The translations under genes were made by a program, and so were the position numbers. Below the pieces are notes generated by a model. The model was given only the letters and a program-made list of their open reading frames with translations, had not been told where the DNA came from and searched no databases. 15,852 nt of DNA from the NCBI GenBank assembly GCA_903885885.1, contig CAISKJ010000204.1, forward strand, positions 1 through 15,852. Reading direction: 5' to 3'. This DNA comes from an uncultured delta proteobacterium. Lineage in GTDB: Bacteria > Myxococcota_A > Polyangia > Polyangiales > Ga0077539. Below are positions 1 to 6,394 of the stretch, one piece after another (the first letter of the stretch is position 1; each line of letters opens with the position of its first letter).

Positions 1-117
1 CGCACCGGAATCAAGGTCCCCGACGTAGAAATGGCCGCCCTCGACCTCCTCAAGAACGACTTCCATGGCGAGTGGAACTACACGATCAAGCCACGAGAGA
101 AGCAGAAGGCCCAATGA
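1..117 (+). CDS. ISAzo13-like transposase, C-terminal end only
   Basis: An open frame enters from the left edge and stops with TGA at 115-117, giving 38 residues. The segment contains RTGIKV, then MAALDLL, then FHGEWNYTIKP. This resembles the C-terminal end of ISAzo13-type transposases (known family feature, recalled rather than searched). These enzymes move their insertion sequence by a DDE-type reaction, but the catalytic part lies outside the window, so intactness cannot be judged. No terminal inverted repeat or target duplication could be identified after the stop, so the right border of the element is unknown. It is probably somewhere in the following few hundred bases. Confidence 0.7.
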   Translation, partial: RTGIKVPDVEMAALDLLKNDFHGEWNYTIKPREKQKAQ

Positions 118-596
118 CGATGTTGTTCTTCGGAGGCTCCTTACTTCACGCTCGCATCTCTGCTGCGGGTCGCAGAGTCACTCTGTGTCACCCCTGTCGA
201 TCTCCTTGCCAGCCCGTCAGAACCTGTTCGTGCCCGGTAAGGGCACCGAAGCGTCTACGACTCTGGCTGGGCAGAAACGCCATTCTCCCCCGATGTTCGT
301 CGGCGTTCGATCGCGTAGAGCTCCGCCCCGCACGCCCTTCGCTCCGTCCTGCAACCGTGCACCGGGGCCCCAGGTACGCGTCTACAGACTTCTGCAACCG
401 TGCACCGGGGGCCCAGGTACGCGTCTACGAACTTCTGCAACCGTGCACCGGGGGCCCAGGTACGCGTCTACGAACTTCTGCAACCGTGCACCGGGGCCCC
501 AGGTTCGTCTCTCTGGCGGGAGATTGTGTCGATTCTCCCTCCAGGGAGCGCGAGGACGCGCCGTTGATCCTCCACGAAAGGATCGGCGCCCCCACA
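118..596. other. Gene-poor stretch after the transposase, with a tandem repeat
   Basis: I see no convincing gene in these 479 bases. Frames stay open by chance, but the translations are rich in Arg, Pro and Cys, and the 43-bp repeat inside is not a multiple of three, so successive copies are read in different frames. The first 230 bases look less GC-rich and less codon-structured than the rest of the window. A small palindrome, CAGAG-TCA-CTCTG, sits at 173-185. The right end of the insertion sequence presumably lies here. The tandem repeat at 351-504 is listed separately. Confidence 0.6.
351..504. repeat. 43-bp tandem repeat, 3.6 copies
   Basis: Copies start at 351, 394, 437 and 480, with an exact period of 43 bp. 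The fourth copy breaks off after 25 bp at 504. Each unit begins GCAACCGTGCACC and holds a run of short palindromes: GTGCAC, then GGGGCCCC or GGGGGCCC, then (in the three full copies) ACGCGT. Copies 1 and 4 carry the GGGGCCCC version and copies 2 and 3 the GGGGGCCC version. Copy 1 also differs near its end (TCTACAGACT against TCTACGAACT). The period is not a multiple of three, so it does not encode a protein repeat. It lies between a transposase end and the next gene. Its function is unknown. Confidence 0.95.
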
Positions 597-1253
597 GTGC
601 AACTCCCATCTGCCAACGTCTCCTACACCCTCGTCGTGCGCTACGGCCGCTATGTGAGTCGTCGCCTGCGCCGCGAGAAGCTCACCGAACTCGCCGCCGC
701 CTGTGACACCGTCACGACGCAGGTGCGCGACCACGGCCGCGCCCTCGAAGACGCCGACGCCCCCGTGCAGGAGGCTCTCGCCGACCGCGACGGCGCCGAC
801 GACGACCTCGACGACATCGCCAAGACTGCCCGCCACAAGCTAGCCGGTCGCAGCCTCGAAGCCGCGAAGCAGGCGCCCTACACGCTCATCTTCGCCGAGG
901 GCATCGGGTATTTCACCGAAGCCTCCACGGGCGACGAGGTGCCGCGGTACACCGAGCTCGAGTCGCGCCTCACGGCCCACCTGCCCGCGAGCGACGCCGT
1001 GCGCCGCGACGCGCTCCCCAAGATCGCCGACGGCCTCACCGCGTACCGCGCCGCCGAGGGGGCGCTCTCGCGGGCGAAGAGCGCCGAGAATGCCGCCAGC
1101 GCCCGCCTCGAAGCAAGCGAGGCCGCGTGGCGCACCGCTCTGGAGCGAACCTACGGCGCGCTGATTCAGCAGTTTGGCAAGGCGGGCGCCGAGCGCTTCT
1201 TTCCGAAGACGCGCGCGGCGAAGGCGAAGCGCGCGAAGCAGCCCGTGGGCTGA
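597..1253 (+). CDS. Hypothetical helical protein, 218 aa
   Basis: I do not recognise a named domain. The frame is open far upstream (from 72), but the protein-like part begins around the tandem repeat's end. I chose GTG at 597, giving a start MQLPSANVSYTLVVRYGRYV. TTG at 564 is the alternative. There is AAAGGA at 577-582, rather far away, so the start is uncertain. The product is rich in Ala, Glu, Asp and Arg and looks almost wholly alpha-helical. A likely coiled coil covers residues 25-75. The middle carries a segment TLIFAEGIGYFTEA, and the C-terminus is basic (KTRAAKAKRAKQ). There is no signal peptide or membrane segment. I have a general recollection of similar short helical proteins of unknown function in myxobacterial genomes, but no search was possible. 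It is followed by a short hairpin and then a Uma2-family gene. Confidence 0.65.
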   Translation: MQLPSANVSYTLVVRYGRYVSRRLRREKLTELAAACDTVTTQVRDHGRALEDADAPVQEALADRDGADDDLDDIAKTARHKLAGRSLEAAKQAPYTLIFAEGIGYFTEASTGDEVPRYTELESRLTAHLPASDAVRRDALPKIADGLTAYRAAEGALSRAKSAENAASARLEASEAAWRTALERTYGALIQQFGKAGAERFFPKTRAAKAKRAKQPVG

Positions 1254-1262
1254 GCCGCGCTG

Positions 1263-1284
1263 CGACGCGTAGACCGACGCGTCG
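1263..1284. terminator. Hairpin after the 218-aa gene; possible weak terminator
   Basis: CGACGCGT at 1263-1270 and ACGCGTCG at 1277-1284 form a perfect 8-bp stem with a 6-base loop, 9 bp after the stop codon of the preceding gene. No T-run follows, so it is not a standard intrinsic terminator. It could stabilise the mRNA end or be a remnant of a palindromic repeat, because ACGCGT also occurs in the 43-bp repeat upstream. Confidence 0.35.
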
Positions 1285-1354
1285 TCGGCGCCATCGACCG
1301 CGTGCACGGGGGCCGCCCGCTGTGGCATCGTCGCTGCGGAGCGAAGCACCCCCG

Positions 1355-1966
1355 ATGGGCAACGCAGCAGAGCAGACCGTCGTGAGCTACGAGGCGTACC
1401 TCGCCCTCGAGCGCGCGACCGATCAGAAGCACGAGTGGCTCGACGGTCAGGTCTACGCGATGGCGGGAGGCACGCCTCTCCATGCGGCGCTCTCGGCGCG
1501 CATCCAGATCGAGCTCGGGCGCATTCTCGGTGACCGACCCTGCGTACCCTACAGCTCCGACCTGAAGATCCGCGTGCCGAAGACGAAGCTCGCGACCTAC
1601 GCCGACGCGGCGGTGGTGTGCGGCGAGTCGAGGCGCGACGACGAGGACCGCAACGCCGTCACCAACCCCATCGTGCTCGTCGAGGTGTTGTCTGACAGCA
1701 CCGAGCGCTGGGATCGTAACGGCAAGTTTCGGCACTATCGCAAGCTGGAGTCGCTGCGAGACTACGTGCTGGTCTCGCAGCACGAGCGCCTCATCGAGGT
1801 GTACTCGCGCGACGCCGAGGGGCGCTGGGTGTTGAGCGAGGCCGGCGAGGGCGAGGCGGTGCGGGTGTCGTCGCTCGAGGGCAACATCGAGGTCGACCGG
1901 GTGTACCGCGGCATCGCGCTCGACCCCGACCCGTCGAGCGCCCGACCGAATCGGGTGGACCGGTAG
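1355..1966 (+). CDS. Uma2 family (DUF820) putative endonuclease, 203 aa
   Basis: The product fits the Uma2/DUF820 family, which has a PD-(D/E)XK nuclease fold. The biological role of the family is unproven; members are often found in many copies per genome. Visible landmarks are SYEAYLALER, then KHEWLDGQVYAMAGGTPLH at about 25-43 (the usual E-x-x-x-G-x-x-Y/M-M entry). These are followed by YADAAVV with Asp84, IVLVEVLSDS with Glu110, and a conserved basic segment with Lys124 (DRNGKFRHYRKL) leading to YVLVSQ. The putative catalytic set Asp84-Glu110-Lys124 is therefore present. Length is normal for the family. ATG at 1355 was chosen because homology begins just after it. The frame is open further upstream to 1127, but that part overlaps the preceding gene in another frame. 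Only a distant GGAG (1338-1341) precedes the start. Confidence 0.85.
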   Translation: MGNAAEQTVVSYEAYLALERATDQKHEWLDGQVYAMAGGTPLHAALSARIQIELGRILGDRPCVPYSSDLKIRVPKTKLATYADAAVVCGESRRDDEDRNAVTNPIVLVEVLSDSTERWDRNGKFRHYRKLESLRDYVLVSQHERLIEVYSRDAEGRWVLSEAGEGEAVRVSSLEGNIEVDRVYRGIALDPDPSSARPNRVDR

Positions 1967-2024
1967 AGCGCCCGCTACGCGCGCCGCGCCCATCTCCGCC
2001 GTGCAACGTCGCGGCGCTTCGGTG

Positions 2025-2030
2025 TAAAGC
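2025..2030 (+). promoter_or_regulatory. Possible -10-like box just before the SNF2 gene
   Basis: TAAAGC lies 8 nt before the ATG at 2039, and no Shine-Dalgarno sequence is visible. The context TCGCGCGATG is identical to that at the start of the leftward gene at 5428, which has TAAGGT 6 nt before its ATG. The match to a -10 element is weak, because the last base is C. It is recorded as a possible leaderless start only. Confidence 0.25.
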
Positions 2031-2038
2031 ATCGCGCG

Positions 2039-4948
2039 ATGCCCGTAGACCTCGCCGCGCTCCAGTCGATGATCGCCAGGCTCCGCAAGCGCTGCCCTGC
2101 GCCGCGCTTCGCCACCGGGGTCGAGCTCGTGCGCGACGGCGCCGTGATGCTCGAGCGCGAGTCCGACGACGAGGCCGTGCTCGCGGTGAGGCTCCCCGAC
2201 TGGCCCACGCCTCCCACGGCGGTGCTCTACCCCGAGTCGATGGAGTGGGCCTGCGACTGCGGCGGCTCCGACCCCTGCGCGCACATCGTCGCGGGCGCCC
2301 TCGCGCTCGAGGCGTCGCACCTCTCGGGCGTCGCGCTGCCCTCCACCTCGCAGGTGCAGTCGCACCTTCGCTACGCGCTCTCGAAGGGCCGCGACGGGCT
2401 CCTCTGCGAGCGCTACCTCGTGGGCCCCGATGGCGCCGAGACGAAGCTCAGCACCGCCCTCTCCGACGTGACGGTTTCGCTCTCCACCAGCGACGCCGAC
2501 CTCGCCGTCGACCGCGCGCTCGACCCGCGCACGCGCGCTCCCCTCGCGACGCTGCTCGACGCGCTCTCGCGCTGCGACGACGTGCGCTGCGACGGTGTGA
2601 GCGTGCGCGTGTCGACCGAGCCCGTGCTCCCGCGCGTGACCCTCGACGACCACGAGGGAGGCTTCGCGCTGCGCATCGCGCGCGACCCCGCCGTGACCGA
2701 CGAACTCGCCCCCGGCGTGGCCCGCTGCGACGACGTGCTGCGCCCCTACGGCGCCACGGAGCTCACGGGGCCTTCGTGGAAGGGTCTCCCGCGTACGCAA
2801 ACCTTCGCGAAGCGCGACGTGCCCGAGCTCGTGCTCGAACGCCTCCCGGCGCTGCGCGCGCAGTTGCCCGTGGAGGTGCGCGCGAAGAAGCTCCCCAAGG
2901 TGGCCCGCGGTGTGGCGCCGCGCGTCGCGATGAACGCCACGCTGCTCCCGCACCTTCTCTCGGTCACGCCCGCGGTCGTGTACGGCTCGCCCGTAACGGC
3001 GCGCATCGAGGGCGCGAAGATGATCTATCAGCGTGGCCCCGTGCCCGTGCGCGACCCCGAGGCCGAGGTGTCGCTCGTACACCGACTGCGCGACGAGCTG
3101 GGCCTGTTGCCGGGCACGCGCTCCGACTTTCGCGGCGACGACGCGGGGCGCTTTCTCGCGAAGCTCAAGGCGTGGAGCGCCGGGAGCGACAGCACCGCCG
3201 CGCTCTTCGGTACGCGCGAGGTGGTACCCCGCTTCGAACCCACCGACACGGGCTTCGCACTCAGCTTCGAACTGCCGCGCGAGCATGGGCGCGACGACGA
3301 CGCTCCGCCCGCGAAGGCCGATGCGGGCGCCGTGCTCACCGCGTGGCGCGAGGGCCTCGACGTGGTTCCCCTCAACGACGGCGGGTGGGCTCCGTTGCCC
3401 GCGTCGTGGCTGCGCGAGCACGGCAACCGCGTGGCCGATCTGCTCGCGGCGCGCGACGAGAAGGGCGACGTTCCGCGCGCCGCGCTGCCCGCGCTGGCGC
3501 AGTTCTGCGATGCGCTCGAGCACCCGCGGCCCGTGGCGCTCGAAGGGCTGCGCGCGCTCACCGAGGGCTTCGAAGCGATCCCCGAGGTGGCCCTCCCCGG
3601 TGATGTGACGGCGACGTTGCGCGCCTACCAGAAGCGCGGCGTCGACTGGCTGTGCTTTCTGCGCGACGCGCAGATGGGCGCGGTGCTCGCCGACGACATG
3701 GGCCTCGGCAAGACGCTCCAGACCATTTGCGCCCTGAAGGGACGCGCCCTCGTGGTGGCGCCGCGCAGCGTGGTCGACAACTGGGAGGCCGAGATCCGCC
3801 GCTTTCGGCCGTCGCTCAAGGTGTGGGTCTATCACGGCGCGGGGCGCAGGCTCGACGCGCGCGCCGACGTGACGCTCACCACCTACGCGGTGCTGCGCCT
3901 CGACGCCGATGCGCTCGCCAAGGAGCCGTGGGATGTGGTGGTGCTCGACGAGGCGCAGGCCATCAAGAACCCCGACAGCCAGACCGCGCGCGCCGCCTAC
4001 GCGCTGAAGGGAGCCTTTCGCGTGGCGCTCTCGGGCACGCCCGTCGAGAACCGCCTCGAAGAGCTCTGGAGCCTCTTTCACTTCAGCAACCCGGGGCTCC
4101 TCGGGGGCCGCGGCGATTTCGACGAGCGCTACGCTGCGCCCATCGCGAACGGTGACGGCGAGGCCGCCGCGAGGATGCGCGCGCGCACGGCGCCGTTCAT
4201 TCTGCGCAGGCTCAAGCGCGACGTGGCGCCCGAGCTCCCGGCGCGCAGCGAGGTGGTGCTGCGCGTCGAGCTCGATGAGCGCGAGCGCGCCGTGTACGAC
4301 GCGGTGCGGGCGGCCACGCGCGACGACGTGGTCGAGGCGCTCCGCGGCGGGGGCAACACGCTCGCGGCGCTCGAGGCGCTGTTGCGGTTGCGTCAGGCGT
4401 CGTGCCACGCGGGGCTCGTTCCCGGGCAGCACGCGGACACATCGTCGAAGGTGGCGTGCCTCGTCGACGCGCTCGAGTCGGCCGCGGCCGACGGGCACCG
4501 CGCGCTGGTCTTCTCGCAGTGGACGGGCCTCCTCGACCGCGTGGAGCCGCACCTGAAAGAGGCGAGCGTGGGCTTCACGCGCCTCGACGGCAGCACGCGC
4601 GACCGCGCCGAGGTGGTGCGCGAGTTTCAGTCCGAGGGGGGGCCTCCCGTGATGCTCGTGTCGCTCAAGGCGGGCGGCACGGGGCTCAACCTCACCGCGG
4701 CCGACCATGTGTTCATGCTCGACCCGTGGTGGAACCCGGCGGTGGAGGATCAGGCCGCCGACCGCGCGCACCGCATCGGGCAGCAGCGCCCCGTCACGGT
4801 GTACCGCCTCGTGGCGAGAGACACCGTGGAGGAGCGCATTCTCACGCTCCAGACCAAGAAGCGCGCGCTCGCCGAGGCCGCGCTCGACGGCGGCGACCCG
4901 GCGGGTTCACTCACGCGCGACGACCTGCTGGCGCTCCTCGCCGACTGA
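2039..4948 (+). CDS. SNF2-family helicase-like ATPase with SWIM zinc finger, 969 aa
   Basis: This is a bacterial SNF2 (Swi2/Snf2, superfamily 2) protein, a DNA-dependent ATPase that translocates on double-stranded DNA and acts in the cytoplasm. A SWIM-like zinc motif, Cys72-x-Cys74-x5-Cys80-x-His82, sits near the N-terminus, as in many bacterial members. Residues ~90-510 are a poorly conserved middle region. The ATPase core starts at LRAYQKRGVDWL. Walker A is DDMGLGKT with Lys558, and the Walker B box is DEAQ at 637-640. SGTPVENRLEELW begins at 665. The second lobe shows LDGSTRD (~849), GGTGLNL and the arginine-finger motif RAHRIGQ (909-915). All core motifs are intact. ATG 2039 was chosen because the N-terminus reads as normal protein from there; there is no clear Shine-Dalgarno site. 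It ends 3 bp from the convergent gene. No methylase or nuclease partner lies beside it, so a general chromatin or repair role is more likely than phage defence. Confidence 0.93.
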   Translation: MPVDLAALQSMIARLRKRCPAPRFATGVELVRDGAVMLERESDDEAVLAVRLPDWPTPPTAVLYPESMEWACDCGGSDPCAHIVAGALALEASHLSGVALPSTSQVQSHLRYALSKGRDGLLCERYLVGPDGAETKLSTALSDVTVSLSTSDADLAVDRALDPRTRAPLATLLDALSRCDDVRCDGVSVRVSTEPVLPRVTLDDHEGGFALRIARDPAVTDELAPGVARCDDVLRPYGATELTGPSWKGLPRTQTFAKRDVPELVLERLPALRAQLPVEVRAKKLPKVARGVAPRVAMNATLLPHLLSVTPAVVYGSPVTARIEGAKMIYQRGPVPVRDPEAEVSLVHRLRDELGLLPGTRSDFRGDDAGRFLAKLKAWSAGSDSTAALFGTREVVPRFEPTDTGFALSFELPREHGRDDDAPPAKADAGAVLTAWREGLDVVPLNDGGWAPLPASWLREHGNRVADLLAARDEKGDVPRAALPALAQFCDALEHPRPVALEGLRALTEGFEAIPEVALPGDVTATLRAYQKRGVDWLCFLRDAQMGAVLADDMGLGKTLQTICALKGRALVVAPRSVVDNWEAEIRRFRPSLKVWVYHGAGRRLDARADVTLTTYAVLRLDADALAKEPWDVVVLDEAQAIKNPDSQTARAAYALKGAFRVALSGTPVENRLEELWSLFHFSNPGLLGGRGDFDERYAAPIANGDGEAAARMRARTAPFILRRLKRDVAPELPARSEVVLRVELDERERAVYDAVRAATRDDVVEALRGGGNTLAALEALLRLRQASCHAGLVPGQHADTSSKVACLVDALESAAADGHRALVFSQWTGLLDRVEPHLKEASVGFTRLDGSTRDRAEVVREFQSEGGPPVMLVSLKAGGTGLNLTAADHVFMLDPWWNPAVEDQAADRAHRIGQQRPVTVYRLVARDTVEERILTLQTKKRALAEAALDGGDPAGSLTRDDLLALLAD

Positions 4949-4951
4949 CCG

Positions 4952-5428
4952 TCAGGGCTTCTGCGCGGCGGCCACGAGGGCGTCGAGGCGCGCGAGAATC
5001 TGCCGCTGAAGATCGGCGATCTCTTGCAGCGCGGGGTCGCGCTCGGGGGCTTGCGATTTCGGCGGGTCGAAGAGCTTCGCGGTCATCGAGGGGCCGAGGG
5101 TCATCACCGTCGAGGCGATGGCCTTGCCGGCCTCGGTGCGCGCAAAGATGTCGGAGTAGCCCACGGAGAGGCACGTGGTGATGAACACCGCGGCGTCGCC
5201 GAGGGTCTTCACCTTGGGGTTCACCTTGCGCTCGGCGAGGTAGAACAACATCGTGGCGCCCGTCACGGTGGTGAGCACCGAGTCGATGGGGTCGCGCGTC
5301 ACCAGGGCGCGCGCCGCGCTCTTGCCGTCGCTCCACGCGTCGCCGTCGCCCACGATCGTCGAGAGGGCCTGCGAGGCGAGGGTGCCGAGCACCTTCATCG
5401 CCTTCGGATCGAGCTTCCCAGCCGCCAT
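4952..5428 (-). CDS. Potassium-channel-pore-like small membrane protein, 158 aa
   Basis: The middle of the protein resembles a two-TM potassium channel pore. A hydrophobic segment at ~48-64 (SVLTTVTGATMLFYLAE) is followed by a pore-helix-like stretch AAVFITTCL at 79-87. The filter-like SVGYSD (88-93) and IFARTEAGKAIAS then correspond to the T-x-G-R-x-I-A region that starts the second TM in channels (TVGYGD in canonical ones). Residues 101-120 form the second hydrophobic segment, ending LGPSMTAKLF. Residues 133-156 form a short helical tail likely to be a coiled coil. The second filter glycine is Ser92, so ion selectivity, or even conduction, is uncertain. The start at 5428 has TAAGGT 6 nt upstream and no Shine-Dalgarno. 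The gene is divergent from the YqiJ-like gene. If the resemblance is chance, it is a hypothetical membrane protein. Confidence 0.7.
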   Translation of the reverse strand: MAAGKLDPKAMKVLGTLASQALSTIVGDGDAWSDGKSAARALVTRDPIDSVLTTVTGATMLFYLAERKVNPKVKTLGDAAVFITTCLSVGYSDIFARTEAGKAIASTVMTLGPSMTAKLFDPPKSQAPERDPALQEIADLQRQILARLDALVAAAQKP

Positions 5429-5434
5429 CGCGCG

Positions 5435-5440
5435 ACCTTA
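5435..5440 (-). promoter_or_regulatory. TAAGGT -10-like box, leaderless start of channel-like gene
   Basis: On the minus strand the order is TGCTAAGGT, then CGCGCG, then the ATG at 5428. TAAGGT fits TANNNT and ends 6 nt before the start codon, which is the spacing expected when transcription begins at the A of the ATG. No Shine-Dalgarno is present and no clear -35 box was found. Confidence 0.45.
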
Positions 5441-5493
5441 GCACTGCGCACCGCGATCGGGCACATGCGACTCGCGCGCGCATCGCGAAGGGG

Positions 5494-5499
5494 TATTCT
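5494..5499 (+). promoter_or_regulatory. TATTCT -10-like box, leaderless start of YqiJ-like gene
   Basis: TATTCT fits TANNNT and ends 7 nt before the GTG at 5507. The block GGGTATTCTCGCGCC (5491-5505) recurs as GGGTATACCTGCGCC before the flotillin gene, with 12 of 15 bases identical. If this is the promoter, the upstream ATG at 5465 cannot be the start, so the GTG is favoured. Confidence 0.45.
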
Positions 5500-5506
5500 C
5501 GCGCCT

Positions 5507-6319
5507 GTGGCGCACCTGCTGGTCGCGATTCTGACGTTCCCCGTGGTGGTGTACACCGTGCTCCTCGGGGTGGTGCTGCTCTACTGGGCGTCGATGCTCC
5601 TGGGCGCCGTCGACCTCGATGTGCTCGGCGGCGCAGAGCACGGCGGCGCGCACGGCGACGTGGGCGACGTGGGCGACGCGGGCGACGGTGACGCGGGCGA
5701 CGCGGGCGACGCGGGCGACGCGGGCGACGCCGAACACGGCGGGGTGCACCACGGCGGCCTCTTCTCGACGCTGGGCGCCTTCGGTCTGCGGCGCGTCCCG
5801 ATGACGGTGACCCTCAGCCTGCTGGTGATCTACGGCTGGCTCGTGAGCGTGCTGGGCTTCGTGCTCTTCGATCGCGCGGCCCTCGCGGTGATGTCACCCG
5901 GGGCGTTTCACTCGCTCGTGCTGGTGGTGGCGCTGGTGAGCTCGTTCTTCCTCGCGAGCTACAGCGCGCGGCCGCTGGGGGCGGTGTTCACCACGCAGAA
6001 GGCCGTCACGCGGTCGAGCCTCGTGGGGCGCGAGGCGGAGGTGTCGACGGGGCGCCTCGACGCGCAGTTTGGCCAGGTGCTCGTGCACGACGGCGGCGCG
6101 GGGCTCCTCCTCGATGGGCGGCACGAGGGCGGCAGCGCGCTCAAGCGGGGCGACCGTGTGATCATCACGGGCTTCGACGCCGACAAGAATGTGGTGCACG
6201 TCGAGGCGATCGATCGGCTCACGGCGCTGCGCGTCGAGGTGCGACCCGTGGCGCGCGCGCTCGAAGAAGGCGACGGGGCGGAGCAAAAGAGCGAACACGG
6301 GGCCGAGAAACGGGTGTAA
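5507..6319 (+). CDS. YqiJ/NfeD-like inner-membrane protein with OB-fold, 270 aa
   Basis: This is a membrane partner of the flotillin encoded next. From GTG 5507 the product has a hydrophobic first segment at ~5-33 (LLVAILTFPVVVYTVLL). A polar loop at 35-85 is followed by two more membrane segments at ~99-121 and 133-153, then a soluble domain at ~165-240. The soluble domain has the beta-rich pattern of NfeD/YqiJ OB-folds: LVGREAEVSTGRLDAQFGQVL at its start, then ALKRGDRVIITGFD and VVHVEAI. The topology and the following flotillin match the E. coli yqiJ-yqiK pair. The loop is odd: it is a Gly-Asp-Ala/Val repeat at ~50-75 flanked by AEHGGAHG and AEHGGVHHGG. An alternative ATG at 5465 would add 14 residues (MRLARASRRG...). 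I prefer the GTG because the protein then starts directly with the membrane segment and leaves room for divergent promoters. Confidence 0.8.
   Translation: MAHLLVAILTFPVVVYTVLLGVVLLYWASMLLGAVDLDVLGGAEHGGAHGDVGDVGDAGDGDAGDAGDAGDAGDAEHGGVHHGGLFSTLGAFGLRRVPMTVTLSLLVIYGWLVSVLGFVLFDRAALAVMSPGAFHSLVLVVALVSSFFLASYSARPLGAVFTTQKAVTRSSLVGREAEVSTGRLDAQFGQVLVHDGGAGLLLDGRHEGGSALKRGDRVIITGFDADKNVVHVEAIDRLTALRVEVRPVARALEEGDGAEQKSEHGAEKRV
5656..5730 (+). repeat. In-frame 9-bp repeats encoding Gly-Asp-Ala/Val
   Basis: Inside the YqiJ-like gene the unit GGCGACGCG (with GTG variants early on, and one GGTGACGCG) is repeated about eight times. It codes for GDV GDV GDA GD GDA GDA GDA GDA GDA. The later copies are nearly identical at DNA level, the pattern expected of recent slippage. 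The repeat keeps frame because the unit is three codons. Confidence 0.9.
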
Positions 6320-6341
6320 CGCTAGCGCGGCGTCGGGCAGC

Positions 6342-6356
6342 GGGTATACCTGCGCC
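6342..6356 (+). promoter_or_regulatory. Promoter-like block before the flotillin gene
   Basis: GGGTATACCTGCGCC matches 12 of 15 bases of the block before the YqiJ-like gene. TATAC within it could be a -10 element, placing a transcript start about 38 nt before the ATG at 6395 and leaving room for the Shine-Dalgarno GGAGG at 6380-6384 (10-nt spacing). No -35 box is evident. It may be a secondary promoter inside the operon. Confidence 0.35.
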
Positions 6357-6394
6357 CGTTCGCGGGGACCGTTTCGCTCGGAGGTAAATGACAG

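Noticed and set aside
351..504. CRISPR array
   Set aside because: The whole 43-bp unit is repeated, with no variable spacers and no cas genes nearby.
72..596. N-terminal extension of the 218-aa protein back to ATG 72
   Set aside because: It would overlap the transposase end and read through 43-bp repeats in shifting frames; the residue content is not protein-like.
1166..4771. A 1201-codon open frame antisense to the SNF2 gene
   Set aside because: Same shadow effect. It also crosses the Uma2 gene and intergenic DNA without any recognisable motif.
1355..4948. A phage-defence island (Uma2 nuclease plus SNF2, DISARM-like)
   Set aside because: No methylase, phospholipase-D or DUF1998-type partner is present, and the two genes are separated by 72 bp with no sign of coupling.
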